A stretch of DNA of 64,000 bases from the NCBI GenBank assembly GCA_013180625.2, contig SNVD02013834.1:20305-84304 (forward strand), read 5' to 3'. The notes under the pieces are model-generated. The model did not search any database. It was given only the letters and a program-made list of their open reading frames with translations, and was not told where the DNA came from. A program made the translations under genes and the position numbers. This DNA is from Boswellia sacra. Taxonomy: Eukaryota; Streptophyta; Magnoliopsida; Sapindales; Burseraceae. Position 1 is the stretch's first letter. The number at the start of each line of letters is the position of its first letter. Positions 35,201 to 47,180 of the stretch are shown here, one piece after another.

Positions 35201-35767
35201 TTTTGCTTTCAATTACCTGGGAATGAAATTCCTGATTGGTTCAACAATCAAAACTTTGGGTCTTCCATTACTATTCAACCGCCTCAACAATATTTTTGTA
35301 ACAGAAGGCTCATCAGATTTGCTCTATCTGCTGTTATTACATTTAAGACGAGTTATGTTGATGTTTGTGTCAAATGTAAGTACTCTTTTGCTAGTGGTGA
35401 GAATGAGGTTTTTATTGGCGACTTTAGGGGTTCAATTGAGTCAGATCACATAGGATTAGGTTTCAGTCCTTGTATGGATGTAAGGCTATTTGAGGGTCAA
35501 TGTACATCAATCACATTTGAAATGTTCGACATATGTCGAGATAATGGGTCATATACTAATTTGAAATGCTGTGGGGTATGTCCAATCTATGAGGAGCCCA
35601 ACATGACCCTGTCCAACACTTCTATTGAGAGATTTGCTTCCACCGATGGAGATTTAAAGGAGACGGAATCACTAGATTTCTCTATCACAAGTGGGAGTGG
35701 AGATGGCAGATCAAGCGATGAAGAAGTGGAACCACATCCTAAGAGAATTCGCAGAAGCCAAACCTGA
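31789..35767 (+). CDS. TNL-1: TIR-NB-ARC-LRR-C-JID resistance gene, frameshifted
   Basis: Five exons with GT-AG borders: 31789-32279, 32396-33487, 33624-33938, 34030-35088, 35180-35767. TIR (about 16-165) has YDIFLSFRGEDTRHNF and putative NADase Glu90 in SSRWCLDEL. NB-ARC has GMGGLGKTT (about 218-226), VLIFLDDVND, KIVITTRD, GNPLAI, FDIACFF and MHD (about 487-489). LRRs and a post-LRR C-JID follow, with a KRIRR tail. TNLs are intracellular immune receptors whose TIR makes nucleotide signals. Two extra bases near 33426 (CCAATTGCAAACG where TNL-2 has CCAGGCAAACG) shift the frame; with splicing, translation stops at 33634, giving about 531 residues. The exons total 3545 nt, exactly 2 over a multiple of three. 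Recent pseudogene, truncated TN protein or base error are all possible. Confidence 0.85.
32396..33487 (+). CDS. TNL-1 exon 2 (NB-ARC domain)
   Basis: The acceptor TTTTTCCTAG precedes GCCTGAATCC. It carries all NB-ARC motifs; the donor is AAG|GTGAGA. The +2 indel lies near 33426, just after the MHD block. Confidence 0.85.
33624..33938 (+). CDS. TNL-1 exon 3 (NB-LRR linker and first LRR)
   Basis: It encodes GTEVVESILFDMSRSKELHL ... LRYLRWDGYPLKSLPSQF, the usual third TNL exon. Acceptor TTTTCAAG, donor AAG|GTAAAA. Confidence 0.85.
34030..35088 (+). CDS. TNL-1 exon 4 (leucine-rich repeats)
   Basis: Open throughout, with repeats such as LRSLCLSNCLKLEAFPEIM and LTQLEILTLENCAHLETIP. It also has ELPASIGN and QLPSSIACW phrases. 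Acceptor TTATTACAG, donor AAAG|GTTAGT. Confidence 0.85.
35180..35767 (+). CDS. TNL-1 exon 5 (C-JID post-LRR domain)
   Basis: It starts VPNTIPYFCFQLPGNEIPDW, the typical C-JID opening, continues with IGLGFSPCMDVRLFEGQCTS and LKCCGVCPIYEEP, and ends in an acidic/serine tract and a basic PHPKRIRRSQ tail. Family knowledge: C-JID contacts effectors in some TNL resistosomes. Confidence 0.85.
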   Translation, partial: VPNTIPYFCFQLPGNEIPDWFNNQNFGSSITIQPPQQYFCNRRLIRFALSAVITFKTSYVDVCVKCKYSFASGENEVFIGDFRGSIESDHIGLGFSPCMDVRLFEGQCTSITFEMFDICRDNGSYTNLKCCGVCPIYEEPNMTLSNTSIERFASTDGDLKETESLDFSITSGSGDGRSSDEEVEPHPKRIRRSQT

Positions 35768-37110
35768 ATATGATTCAAGGCATTGGCGGATTATTGCTCC
35801 TCTTGTCGCGGAATTTCAAGGCAGGTCAATGATTTCGATATCTTTTTTCAGCAAATGGGGTTTTGGGAGTTTCTTCTGTTTATTTGATTTCAATTTCCAA
35901 AGCTCAACCAATCGGAAACTTTTGTTTCTATTCTTTGCTCATTTGCTTGAAGTAGGCTTAAATCAGAGCAAATGAAATTCATTTAAACTTGCGTGTGTAA
36001 TTAGCATTTCCCATTATTTTTTTTTTAAACAACGATGAACGAGGGTTAGATTTAGTTTGTATTTTAACTAATCCAGTCATCTGCTTCTTTTCAAATTAGG
36101 GGCATAAATATGTGAACTTTCAGGGTTATTTTGTTGGGCTGGATAGATAACTGCATTGGCAGAGTTCTGTCATTCATTGCATTTCCAGGTACATATATGG
36201 CTATGATATTTCCTTTCCTGCAGGTTTCTGTATATACTGTTTTTTCTGATTTAGACTTCTGGGTACTTTTGACGACTATGATAAACGTTTTCATAAATTT
36301 TATGTTGTAATGGCATTTGGTGTTCAACGTTTGTGGATGTTTGAGGCTATTAATGCGATTTTGCCATATATAGTTGACTTCGTACTGCTTGGATAACTTC
36401 GTTGTTACATTTTTTTCTGTATCTTTTGATGTTAATTATTGCTCTGCTCCTGACAATGATGGTGCGAATTAGAGAAGAGGGCGACAAGTTTGTATTGTTA
36501 GCAGAGATTTTGGTTTGCTATATTGGACAGTTTGACAGTTAAGGGTTTTACTTCAAACTATATTTTTCAGCCAGAAAAATGAGTGATGTTGAGGTCAACT
36601 AACTTTTGTTTTTGTTATGTATAGCTAGTTTGTAAAAGAAAATATTCTGAATACTTTTATTAAAACAGATGTAGTGTGGCCACGACATTTAAGAGTATAT
36701 TGGTGTGCTAATAGCTTTGCTTGACCTATGCGTCAACTTGGTCAGGTAGTCAAATTTCCATGCAAAGAGATTTATGGGACAGTTTTAATACCTATATTAT
36801 CAAGGTAATCAACGTTTTAATATAGATTTCATAGTATCAAGTTTTTCCTTAATATATTGTAGAAAAATTCTCTTGCTCTGTTTGTAACTGGAATGTTGCT
36901 TACAAATTGCAGCTTATCTTTCAAGGAGGACAAATTCTTGCCGCAACCAAGAATTGAAATGTCATACTCTGCAAAGGGCTTTGAAAATGGCTCTTGAACT
37001 GAAATGAAGAATCCCAAGGAACTGACGGGGGCTGGAAGTGAAACTCAACATCAAATGACTTCCGGTTGTTGAATTGTTTTTGTCTCAAATTAAACTTCTT
37101 GGTGTTGATT
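35768..37110 (+). repeat. TNL-1 downstream flank module
   Basis: Noncoding. It aligns in order with 55240-56490 (after TNL-3), and its last third with 25140-25500, 38220-38600 and 49970-50340. Shared markers: CTGGGACAGCTTTAATACCT-like, CTCTGTTTGTAA, GAATTGAAATGTCATACTCT and GGGGGCTGGAAGTGAAA. Confidence 0.7.
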
Positions 37111-37169
37111 AACTTGGTGGTTAACTTTCCTCTACTGAATTAAAGAGGACTTGTTTATTAAAGAGTAAA

Positions 37170-38830
37170 GATGAGTACTTGTTCTTATCTTCAACCCATC
37201 TTTCTCTACCAATCACTCTTAACTCTCCTGTAGCTTTCTCAAAATCTCTGGCTTCTTAAAAGTGCTCAGAGATGGCGCCTGCCACTGTCACTGCTGAGCT
37301 CTCACTACAATATATCAATTCTCAATGCATAAGATCAAACTAATTCTTGAGTGTAATAATATGCATCCAACTCTTCTGAGGTTAATTTAAGATGAATAGA
37401 ATGCTTTTTTCCGCTACACAAATCGAAATAATATTTGTAGGAGATAGATCTAAGAAATTACCAAGCTAGATTCACGGAGAAAAATGTGTAGGAACTGAAG
37501 ACTTAATCTGTACGTAATAATAAATTATGAAATGTATACTTTTAAAAATTTTACACAAAGATCTTATGTTATCTATTTATATCAAGGCATGCAAGTGGGG
37601 AAATGATGACTCGACATTTGGAAATATTCGCTCAAATCATATTCTTAATGGAATTAGGTGCATTTAATCCAAACTTGTTGTGAAGAAATTGATTGAGAAA
37701 TCCTCCTCAACTGGTGATTGTGACGGCCTAGTTGGAATTAACTTGTGGATTGAAAATCTAACTTTCAGCTTGAAATTTTGGCGTTGGATGATTATGAACA
37801 TCTTGAGTCCATCCCAGGCAACATCGGAAATTTATTATATTTGGAAAGCCTCATTGCAAATAGAATTGCCATAAGTCAACTCCCATCCTCTATTGCATGT
37901 TGGATAAGTCATCTAGAATTTCTGAATTAAATTTGAGTGATTGCATTCTGACTGAATTCCCTGCAGTTATATTATCTCTATCTTCATTTGAAGAATTAGA
38001 CACAAGTCAAAACAATTTTAAGCGTGTTTCTGAAAGTATCAAGCAAGTTTCTGAGCTGACGCACCTTTACTTAAATAATTGTATTGTAACCTGCTTCAAT
38101 CAATAACATGAAACAAATGTTTGATTTAGTACTTCTGTTGAATAGTGAGCATCGAATGTCACAGTGAAGAGCAGAAGCAAGCGAGGTCGTGATCGCTTGT
38201 ATGGTGTACTAATGCAACTGCTTGACCTATGCTTCAACTTTGTCAGTTAGTCAAATTTCTGAACTTCTTTTTGCCAATGAGGGAGATACCTTCAAAGAAA
38301 TGTAAGGGATTGGTAGACAATTAAGAGGGCTGGGACAGCTTTAATATCTAGATTATCAAAGTAATCAATGTTTTAATTTAGATTTCATATCATAAAGTTT
38401 CTCCTAATAGTTGTAATTATAGAGAGATTCTGTTGCTCCGTTTGTAATTGTATTATTGTTTATAGATTGCAGCTATCTTCCAAGAAGCAAGAATTGAAAT
38501 GTCATACTCTGCAAAGGCCTTTGAGAAAGGTTATTGAACTGAAATGAAGAAGCCTAAGGAACTGAAGGGGGCTGGAAGTGAAAATCAACGTCAAATCACT
38601 TCTGGTTGTTGAGTTGTTTTTGTCTCACATTAAACCGGTTGGTGTTCTTACAAGATGTCTCACTTTTCTGTATGGCCTTCTAATAGACATTGTTGGAAAT
38701 ATATTCGTCTTATGACAGCAGTTCAGACAAAAAATTTTGTATCACGCTGATTATAGAGTGTACGTACTTTGGTTTATTGGGTCAGTGATCCTGTAACATT
38801 TCAATGAGCAAAGTTTATGAGGAAGTTTAT
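37170..38830 (+). pseudogene. TNL relic with chimeric NB/LRR core and downstream flank, second copy
   Basis: It matches 24390-25740 in structure. At 37680 it reads KKLIEKSSSTGDCDGLVGIN (start of the NB-ARC exon), then IENLT and an LRR series: HLESIPGNIGN (another frame), ISQLPSSIACW, then LNLSDCILTEFPAVILSLSS (37920-37985). The P-loop through MHD part and the TIR are absent. It ends with a downstream flank module (38130-38830). Confidence 0.7.
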
Positions 38831-39711
38831 TATTATCAAAAGGAATTAAATGCAGTTATAAGAGAGATTTTCATTTTCACTAAGTCTTGGTTGAGAATGG
38901 TTGCATAAGGTTGATTCGAATTTAGATTCTCGGATAAACTATGAGGATTTGCTTGCGCTGGTTGACTTTCCTATACTGAATTAAAGAGGACTTGTTTCTT
39001 AAAGGTAAAATATGAGGAATTGTAGGTACAGGACTTGATAGCAGGTGGTACTGAGAGTTCAGCAGTGACAGTGTAATGGGCCATCTTTAAGCTCTTGAAG
39101 GAGCCAGAGATTTTTGAGAAGGTCAAATCAATTCCTCAATACGAAAAGGTGAGAGTTAAAGCAGACACATGTGGAACTCTCATTCCGGCCCATTTTCTGC
39201 TAAGAAAACAAGAAGTGGATAAAGACTATTAAATGATGGTATCAACTTCAACTATCAAGACTATTATTCTCCTACCAAATTTTTTTTTGTTTTCTAACGC
39301 AAACTAAAGACTCCAAGAAAATAAATGGAATTAAAAGCCAGTATATGTTGGTATAACTTATTATATATCCATGGATATGAATTATAGATGAGGACCCACA
39401 AGAAAAAAAAATTAAGCTTTTGATTTTTGATTCTTCTAACTTTAATAGAAAATAAAGTCGAAGACTAGTCACAGGAAGCTTTGAGGAAAGGCCTGCTGGC
39501 AGAAGGCAAATTGAAGGGTCCATGTCAAGTGAGTCAGTAGAATTATTTATAATTAAACTCACAAAACACGTTATGGACCAGTGCTTATGAATCAGAGAAA
39601 AATTCCTAGAAATAAAGTCCAATAGAAACCTCACTTCTGTTACATAAACAATCTTGATCTCTGCTTTTTCTCCAGTGGTTTTTCTACACACAGCTTTCTT
39701 CTGTTAAACAT
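38831..39711 (+). repeat. Upstream flank of TNL-2
   Basis: Noncoding. 39045-39540 is the copy matching 25741-26310; 39540-39700 is the leader matching 29900-30080 and 31560-31770, with AATAGAAACCTCACTTCTGT and TTGATCTCTGCTTTTTCTCC. Confidence 0.65.
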
Positions 39712-41997
39712 TCAAGCCCAATACGATGTCTTTCTCAGCTTCAGAGGGGATGATACACGCGACAACTTTACGAGCCATCTCTACTCTGCTTTGATTAAAA
39801 AACATATTTCAGCATTCATTGATGACGATGGACTTAGGAGAGGAGATGAAATCTCACCTATGCTTCTGAAAGCAATTGAAGATTCAATGATATCAGTGAT
39901 CATTTTCTCAAAGGATTAAAGGATTACGCTTCATCCAGGTGGCGCTTGGATGAACTTGTAAAAATTATTGACTGCAAGAATTCAAAAGGCCAAACAGTTG
40001 TACCGGTTTTTTTACCACTTCGAACCATCTGATGTTCGGAAACAAACTGGAAGTCTCGAGAAGGCTTTTGTTGAGCACCAAGAGCGTTTCGAGGAGAGCC
40101 CACAAAGAGTGCAGAGCCGGAGAGCTGCTTTCACTCAAGCAGCTGATCTATTTGGATATCATGTCATGAACAGTTGGTAATTCAATGGCTCAAATTTCTA
40201 TTAATTTAGCAAAATTGCTTACATTATACTTTGCTTCTGTTTTGATTATTACTTTCATAACTTGCTACTTTTGTACTTCACATTTTTGCTAGTCCTGAAT
40301 CCAAACTTGTTGATGAAATTGTTGGAGATATTCAAAAAAATTGATTGACAAATCCTCCTTAACTGATGATTGTGATGGCCTAGTTGGAATAAATTCACGT
40401 ATTGAAAAAATTGAGCCGTTGTTATCAAAGTCTCAAATTGCAAGAATTTGGGGCATGTGTGGTATAGGTAAAACAACCATTGTTGGAATCCTTTTCAATC
40501 GAATTTCTAGAGAGTATGATGGTTGTTGCTTCATTGAAAATGTTAGGAAAGAATTAGAGAAATATGGAGGCCGATTAGTTGACTTACAATAGAAAATAAT
40601 TTCCGGAATATTAGGAGAAAATCATGTCATTGACACTCCCAATAATATTCCTCAAGTCATTAAGAATAGGCTTCAACGTAAAAAAAGTTCTAATTGTTCT
40701 TGGTGATGTAAATTATTCTAAAATATTGGAACGTTTAATTAGAGGGCTTAAACCATTGGGTCAAGAAAGTAAAATCATTATAACTACTAGAGATAAGCAA
40801 GTATTTTTGACTTATGGAGTGGGTAGCATATATGAGGTTGAAAGATTAAACCATGAGGAAGGTCTTTTGCTCTTTTGCAAGCGTGTTTTTAAACAAAACC
40901 ATGTCGTTGAAGATCTTCAACAGTTCTCATACAAGATAATGGAATATGCTGGAGGAAATCCGTTATCCATTCAAGTGGTCAGTTCTACCCTTTATAGGAA
41001 GAATATAGTACTGAGGGATAGTGCCAATGATAACTTGGTAATAATTGGTGGCGCTCAAATTAAAAATGCCTTAAAAATCAATTTTGATGCATTACAATAG
41101 ATGGAGAAGAGGATATTTCTTAACATTGCTTGTTTCTTGAAAGGGGAGATTGAAGATTTTGCCCAAAAAAAAAAAAAAAAATACTAAAGGCTCGTTATGA
41201 TCCATCTATAACATTTATTCTAGATAACCTTGTCAATAAATCCACTCAAAATTTTCAAAAAACAAGTTTATGCATGACTTATTACTAGAAATGGGTTGGA
41301 GAATTGTTTACCAAGGATCAAAGAATAGTCCAGGCAAACGTAGTAGGTTGTGGCATAGTGATGATGTCTATGATGTATTGCAAATGACAAGGTAACAGCT
41401 CAATTAGTTAATTTGGTTTTCTTTTGTTAATTATGTCAAATATGCAATGAAAGTTAAATTTTATAGATTTTATGAAGCTTTTATGCATTTAGTTGTGTTG
41501 ACTTACTATTTTCTTTTGGTTTTCAAGGGGACCAAGGTAGTCGAGAGCATATTATTTGATATGTCAAGAAGCAAAGAATTGTATTTAAGTTCCAACATTG
41601 TGAATATGAACAATCTTAAACTGCTTAAACTCTATTGGCAGGGTTGGTATTTTGGAGACCAAGCGAATATCTCTAAAAGGATGTCTTTCTCAAGGTTTAG
41701 AGTATCTTTCAAATAATTTGAGATATCTCCGCTGGGATGGATATCTTTTGAAAGCGTTACCATCACAATTTAGTCCAAAGAATCTTGTTGCACTTGAATT
41801 GCCTTACAGCAATATTAAACAAGCCTTGGAAGAAACTAAGGTATAATTTTTTATTTGAATTTAGTTTCTTTCTTCCAATAGAAATTATGTCATTTACTGT
41901 CACTTATTTGTCCTAATATTTTTCTTTTTATTACAGCATGTCTCTAGTTTATTTGGTTACTTAAGGCATACATTTTTTGAAGGTTGAAAAAGATTGC

Positions 41998-42001
41998 TTA
42001 A
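41998..42001. repeat. Gypsy target duplication, left copy
   Basis: TTAA, repeated at 47685-47688. Joining the flanks across one copy gives TTGCTTAAGGTTCCCTC as in intact TNL-1 (34087). Confidence 0.8.
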
Positions 42002-42510
42002 TGTCACGAGCTTAGAGGTTTGTGCAGTATGCTCGTGCAGCACTTAGGCAACTTGACTCCGAAAGTTGCCTAAGTAAGCCTTGATGCTAGTCTTCTCGCT
42101 CAAGGAGAAGGAAGGACCGTTGAGCCAAAGAGCCTGTAGGCAAAGAAGAGAAAAGATGGAGACAAGTATTGCTAAGCAAAAGAGCTTTGTGTTAAACTAG
42201 AGAGCTTTACAATGCTTGGATTTCTGTTGATTTATGTGGATGATTTACAAATGAGCTTGGAGGGGTTTATATAGTGAACCACCTCTCAAATGAATGGCTT
42301 AGATGTAATGCATCTAAGGGTCCTAATTCACTATCTGGAATGATCTACTAGACTTTACAAAAATAGATAAGTACAAGAGAATATTCCTATTTTATCCTAT
42401 CTTGCTAGAGTATTCTAGAAAATGGGCTTGGGCTTGCAACTTTCTAGAAGCCAGGCCAAGCCTTACACATAAATGGGCTATCTAGCAAGTAAATTGGGTA
42501 GGCCGTAACA
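42002..42510 (-). repeat. Gypsy 3' LTR
   Basis: Plus-strand text TGTCACGAGCTTAGAGG ... GGCCGTAACA. It aligns end to end with 47175-47684, with scattered substitutions. Confidence 0.95.
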
Positions 42511-42524
42511 TCCTTCCCCACCTA
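42511..42524 (-). other. Gypsy polypurine tract
   Basis: On the minus strand AGGTGGGGAAGGA lies directly before the LTR start TGTTACGG. Confidence 0.75.
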
Positions 42525-42549
42525 ATTCCGTGACATCCTCCGCGCTCTC

Positions 42550-42900
42550 GTCCTTGAAGCGTTGGATGTGCTCCTTAAATTACCACAAGGTGTCTTCATG
42601 TTCCCAACTTGCCTCACTATTCAGATGGTTTTTCCACCTTGCCAAGTATTCAGTGTATGGTGGAACTCCCCTCTTTCGTATTACTCGATCCGCAAGGATG
42701 TATTGCACGTCCTTGTCGAATGCGGTGACGACGGCTGTGGGTGCTCTTTTGGACTCGCTTCGACTTGGATCTTCCTTATCTTCATGATAGGGCTTGAGAA
42801 AACTCACATGAAAGACCGGATGGATTTTGAGGTTGGGTGGCAATCGAACCTTGTAGGAGACTTCACCCACTCACTTGAGAATTGGGAAGGGACCCTCGTA
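42550..42900 (-). pseudogene. Gypsy chromodomain and integrase tail
   Basis: The frame reads YKVRLPPNLKIHPVFHVSFL (integrase C-terminal) and then VIRKRGVPPYTEYLARWKNH with ASWEHEDTLW, a chromodomain. In chromoviruses this domain guides integration to marked chromatin. The frame link to the upstream integrase is broken. Confidence 0.8.
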
Positions 42901-42945
42901 TTTTCGCACCAACCCCTTGTGCACTTTGCGAAGCGATTTGAATTG

Positions 42946-43719
42946 TTAGGGTAGGAGTTTGACGAGTACCAAGTCCCCTTCTTGAAAAGTAAGGTGTCGT
43001 CTCTTCGTATCCGCCCACTTCTTCATCCGTTTGGTGGCCTTGTCCAAGCATGCTCTTGTAATATCAGCTTGTTCATGCCATTCCTTTGTAAGCTTGTAGG
43101 CTGCTGGACTCTTTCCTCCATAGGTTGAGGCTATGGTGTGTGAAGTCATAGGTTATTGTCCCGTCACAATCTTGAAAGGACTCTTGCCCGTTGCCTCACT
43201 CCTTTGGAGATTATAGGAGAATTGGGCAACGTCTAGCAACGTTGCCCAATCATGCTGATGAGCACTCACATAATGCCTTAAGTATAGCTCAAGCAAGGCA
43301 TTGATGCGCTCGGTTTGCCCATCAGTTTGGGGATGAAAGCTTGTTGAAAAGCTCAAGTCGGTCCCCAACATTTTAAAGAGCTCTCCCCAAAACCGTTCGG
43401 TGAAGCGAGGGTCACGATCACTCACGATGTTTTGTGGAACACCCCATAGCTTCACTATGTGTTTGAAGAATGCTCGAGCGGCTTTGTCCGCGGTGTAATC
43501 CGTCGAGACGGGTGTGAAGGTGACATATTTGCTGAACCGATCAACTAACACCATTATGCTTCCATACCTTTCAGATTTTGGCAAGGCCACGATGAAGTCC
43601 ATCGAGACGCTTTGCCATGGCCTTTCCGCAATGGGTAGGGGTTCAAACAACCCCACTGGACATTGGTGCTCAACCTTGTCTTGTTGGCACACAAGACAAG
43701 TCCTTACATAGCCCTCCAC
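42946..43719 (-). pseudogene. Gypsy integrase core
   Basis: CLVCQQDKVEHQCPVGLFEP completes the zinc-binding part. The core has MDFIVALPKSERYGSIMVLV, VSDRDPRF and HPQTDGQTERINALLE, giving the three catalytic acids. A stop after KIVTGQ (43150) separates it from the C-terminal piece at 42946-43149. Confidence 0.85.
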
Positions 43720-43770
43720 GTCTTTCCGTATTTGAGGCCAATAATAGGAATCTTGCGCGAGTGCAAGGGT

Positions 43771-44436
43771 TCATGCCATACCTGGGTGACCAGCCCACTT
43801 GGAATCGTGGCACTCCTTGATGATCTCCTTCCGCAAGTTCCCATGTCTTGACACGAAGAGGCGGTTACTCGTTGTGAGGAGTAGGCCTTCATCCTGCCAA
43901 AAACGCCTTGTCTTCCCCTCACTTGCCAATTTCAAGAGATTATTGGCTATGGGGTCATGCTCTAGGCCTTGTTTGATGCGGTCGATGAGCACACTTTGTG
44001 GTCGACTTGCACTCAAGGTGGCAAGTTCCGCCTTGCGACTTAGGGCGTTGACCACAACATTTGCCTTGCCCGTTTTATACTCGAGCCTATAGTCGAACTC
44101 GGCCAAGAAATCTTACCATCGTGCTTGCTTGGGGCTCAACTTCTTTTGTGTTTGGAAGTAGCTTGTGGCTACATTGTCGGTTTTAATGACAAAGTGGGAA
44201 CCAAGTAAGTAATGTCACCAAACCCGTAAGCAATGGATGATGGCGGTCATCTCCTTCTCCTCGATCATGTATCGCCGTTCCGTATCATTGAGCTTGCGGC
44301 TCTCGTATGCAATGGGGTACCCTTCTTGCATGAGCACTCCCCCAATGGCAAAGTCGGAGGCGTCCGTGTGCATCTCGAATGGTTTGGTGTGGTCGGGTAA
44401 CACCAATACCGGTTCTTCATATATTGCCTTCTTCAA
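43771..44436 (-). pseudogene. Gypsy RNase H and integrase N-terminus
   Basis: RNase H has MHTDASDFAIGGVLMQEGYP and MIEEKEMTAIIHCLRVW; after a frame break it continues with FDYRLEYKTGKANVVVNALS. The integrase HHCC start follows (ECHDSKWAGHPG). A stop lies between the halves near 44115-44215 and another near 43770. Confidence 0.85.
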
Positions 44437-44472
44437 CCCCTCAAAGGCATGTTGACACTCTTCGGACCAGTG

Positions 44473-45530
44473 TCATATGCGGTTCTTCTTGAGAAGATCC
44501 GTGAGTGGGGCGGCTTTGGCTGAGTTGCCCTTGATAAACAGCTGATAGTAGTTAACCAACCCAAGGAAAGATCTTAGCTCCGATACCTTAGTAGGAGGCT
44601 CCCATTCTTGAATGGCCTTCAACTTCGCTTGGTCCATCATAAGCTTTCCATCCTGTATACGGTGGCTAAGGAACTCTACTTCTTGTTGCGCAAAGGAACA
44701 TTTCTCCTTTTTAACGTAGAGTTCATTGTCACGAAGCACTTGGAAGACTTGTTGAAGATGTTGCACAAGCTCTTTAAGAGTTGTGCTATAAATGACGATG
44801 TCATCCAAGTAGACTACCATGAACCGATCAAGGTAGGGATAGAAGAGTTTGTTCATGAGGGTGTAAAATGTAGCAGGTGCATTAGTGAGACAGAATGGCA
44901 TGACTAAGAATTCATAAGCACCATACCTTGTCACATATGCGGTCTTTGGCTCGTCACCTTTGGCAATGCGCACTTGATAGTACCCTGATCTCAAATCAAG
45001 CTTTGTGAAGTATCGAGCCTTCCCAAGTTGGTCAAACAGCTCCGCAATGAGTGAAATCGGGTACTTGTTCTTGATGGTGATCTTGTTAAGTACCCGATAG
45101 TCGATACACATGCGGAAGGATCCATCATTCTTCTTTGGAAAAGGACAGGTGCACCGTATGGAGCTTTTGAGGGCTGGATGTAGCCTGCATCGAGTAAGTC
45201 TTGGAGTTGTTTCTTCAACTCCGCAAGTTCGGGTGGTGTCATGCGATAAGGTGCCATGGCTGGAGGCTTTGCACCAGGCTCCAACTCAATTTGGTGGTCC
45301 ACTTCTCGTCGTGGTGGCAACTTCTTTGGAAGTTCTGGGGGCATGATGTCCTTATACTCATCAAGGACGAATTGGACTCGTCTTGGCAATGGGTTCTTGG
45401 TAAAGGCACTATCCTCACCATCGTTTAGTTCTCGAATGGTGGCAAGGAAGCTTGGATTCATCTTCATCCCCCATTTGAATTGTAGTGCGGTGAGCATTTT
45501 ACTTTCAACCTTTGCTACATGTTCTACCAT
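44473..45530 (-). pseudogene. Gypsy reverse transcriptase, frameshifted
   Basis: The upstream part ends [20 protein letters not shown] and then loses frame near 45120-45140. The palm continues with [20 protein letters not shown] and [11 protein letters not shown], so the YLDD catalytic site is intact. It ends at KKNRI with a stop just before RNase H. Confidence 0.9.
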
Positions 45531-45599
45531 AACCGTGCATGATTGATTCCCGTCGAGGATGTTGAGGGAGTTAGAAGATGGTATGGGAAAGGCATGGAC

Positions 45600-45938
45600 T
45601 TAGTCGAAGAATTTCATGCCAAGCACTACTTGGAAGTCGTCCATGGGGACGATGAAAAAATCGAGCTTTCCGCTCCATGTGCTAAGTTGTACCGAGGTTG
45701 CCTTGGATACTCCCAATATTGCCGTGGCGGGTGAGTTAACCGCCTTGATGGTGCCTCCTCCATTGACATATTTGAGGCCTAACCGTTTGACCTCTTCTTC
45801 GAAAATGAAGTTGTGCGTGGCTCCTGTATCAAGCATCGCACGCACATCTTTGCCGTTGATGGTGGCACTCACATACATGAGACCCTTTTGCATATGTGTG
45901 GGTCTCTTGAGTGCGCCAATTGTGCGGGGAGAACCCAT
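45600..45938 (-). pseudogene. Gypsy aspartic protease
   Basis: It carries the active-site block MLDTGATHNFIFEEEVKRLG and an ILG turn. A stop after GMKFFD separates it from reverse transcriptase. Confidence 0.85.
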
Positions 45939-45944
45939 CCCTAC

Positions 45945-47180
45945 TTATGGCTCCTCATTTTGTACGCCCTCTTGTTGAGCGACTAGGGCGTTGAGAGCCT
46001 TCCTCTTTGGGTAATCCCGCACCCAATGAGGACCATCACAAATAAAGCAAGGACTTTTTGGTTTAGGGGCATCGGACTTATCTTTGTTAGGTATGTCGCG
46101 CTTGTCTCCCTCGGATGATTTACGTGCACCACCTTCCTTCCGAGTATGCTCCTTCTTGGAATTCCGCTCTCCCCCACTTTTTCCTTGGTTGGTCTTCCTC
46201 TCCTTGGATTGGGATGTGTAGTCTATGAGGGACTCGGCCACGGCTATGGCGTCATCAAGGTTCTGCACGCCGCGCCTCTCGAGCTCAACCCTCTCCCAAT
46301 ATTTGAGTCCGTCGAGAAAGTAGAAAAGGGAATCTTTTTCGGACATGTTCTCGATCTCGAGGATGATGGTGGTGAAATTTTTGATGTACTCCCGTATCGT
46401 GCCACTTTGCTTCAAATGGCGGAGGCGACCCCTTGCCTCCTTCTCGGCATTGTTAGGAGAGAAGTGCTTTCGAAACTCTCTCTTGAAATCCTCCCATGTG
46501 CAGAGGGATAAGATGCCTTTGCCCACGTCGCCATGCTTGCGACGCCACCACAATTGGGCTACATCTCGAAGGAATGTGGGTGCAATACCGATCCTCGAAG
46601 CATCATCATTGACACGTTTGGCTTCGAAGTATTGCTCCAAGCCAAATAGGAAGTTCTCCACTTCCGTGGCATTACGAGTGCCATTGTATGTGGCAGGAGT
46701 AGGCACGTGCATGGTGCTTAGCCCACTTGGGTAAGACGGGTTAGCACGATCACATTGATGCTTCTCCCATTCCGTGCGAGATTCCTCCACATCCGCACGA
46801 ATTGCTCACAACTCATTCTTCACAAAGGTCCGCAAGCCGATGATATCTCGTGTAAGGTTGTGTAGCTCTTTTTCATAGGCATTGCTGAACTCAAGGATGT
46901 TGGACTTTGTTGCTTGGGTAATCTCTCCATAATTGGTCTCTAGGCCTTCGAGACGGTCGGAGAGGCCCTCAATTGCATTGTCCATCCCCGAGATGGCTTG
47001 CTCTATGCTAGCAACACGAGGCTCTAAAGACTCCGAGGGTGGAGCTTTAGACTTACCTCGTTTTCCTTGTGGGCGTGGTTGAGGTTGCTCCTCTCGTCCA
47101 CGAACTTGCTCCTCCATGGTCACTTCAAGGTCGGATGCCATGCTCTTGTGCTCGAACTGTGCTCTGATACCAACTGTCAC
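45945..47180 (-). pseudogene. Gypsy gag
   Basis: The upstream part (47180-46806) is a charged and coiled segment; the retrotransposon Gag core (46790-45945) has YFEAKRVNDDASRIGIAPTF and WWRRKHGDVGKGILSLCTWE. The zinc knuckle reads CFICDGPHWVRDYPKR, where the last cysteine has become tyrosine. A stop near 46800 splits the two parts. Confidence 0.85.
47161..47172 (-). other. Gypsy primer binding site (tRNA-iMet)
   Basis: GCTCTGATACCA on the plus strand is TGGTATCAGAGC on the element strand, complementary to the 3' end of initiator tRNA-Met, two bases from the LTR. Confidence 0.9.

Noticed and set aside
42530..46740. Many plus-strand open frames of 60-130 codons
   Set aside because: They are antisense shadows of the gypsy gag-pol, which reads on the minus strand with recognisable motifs.
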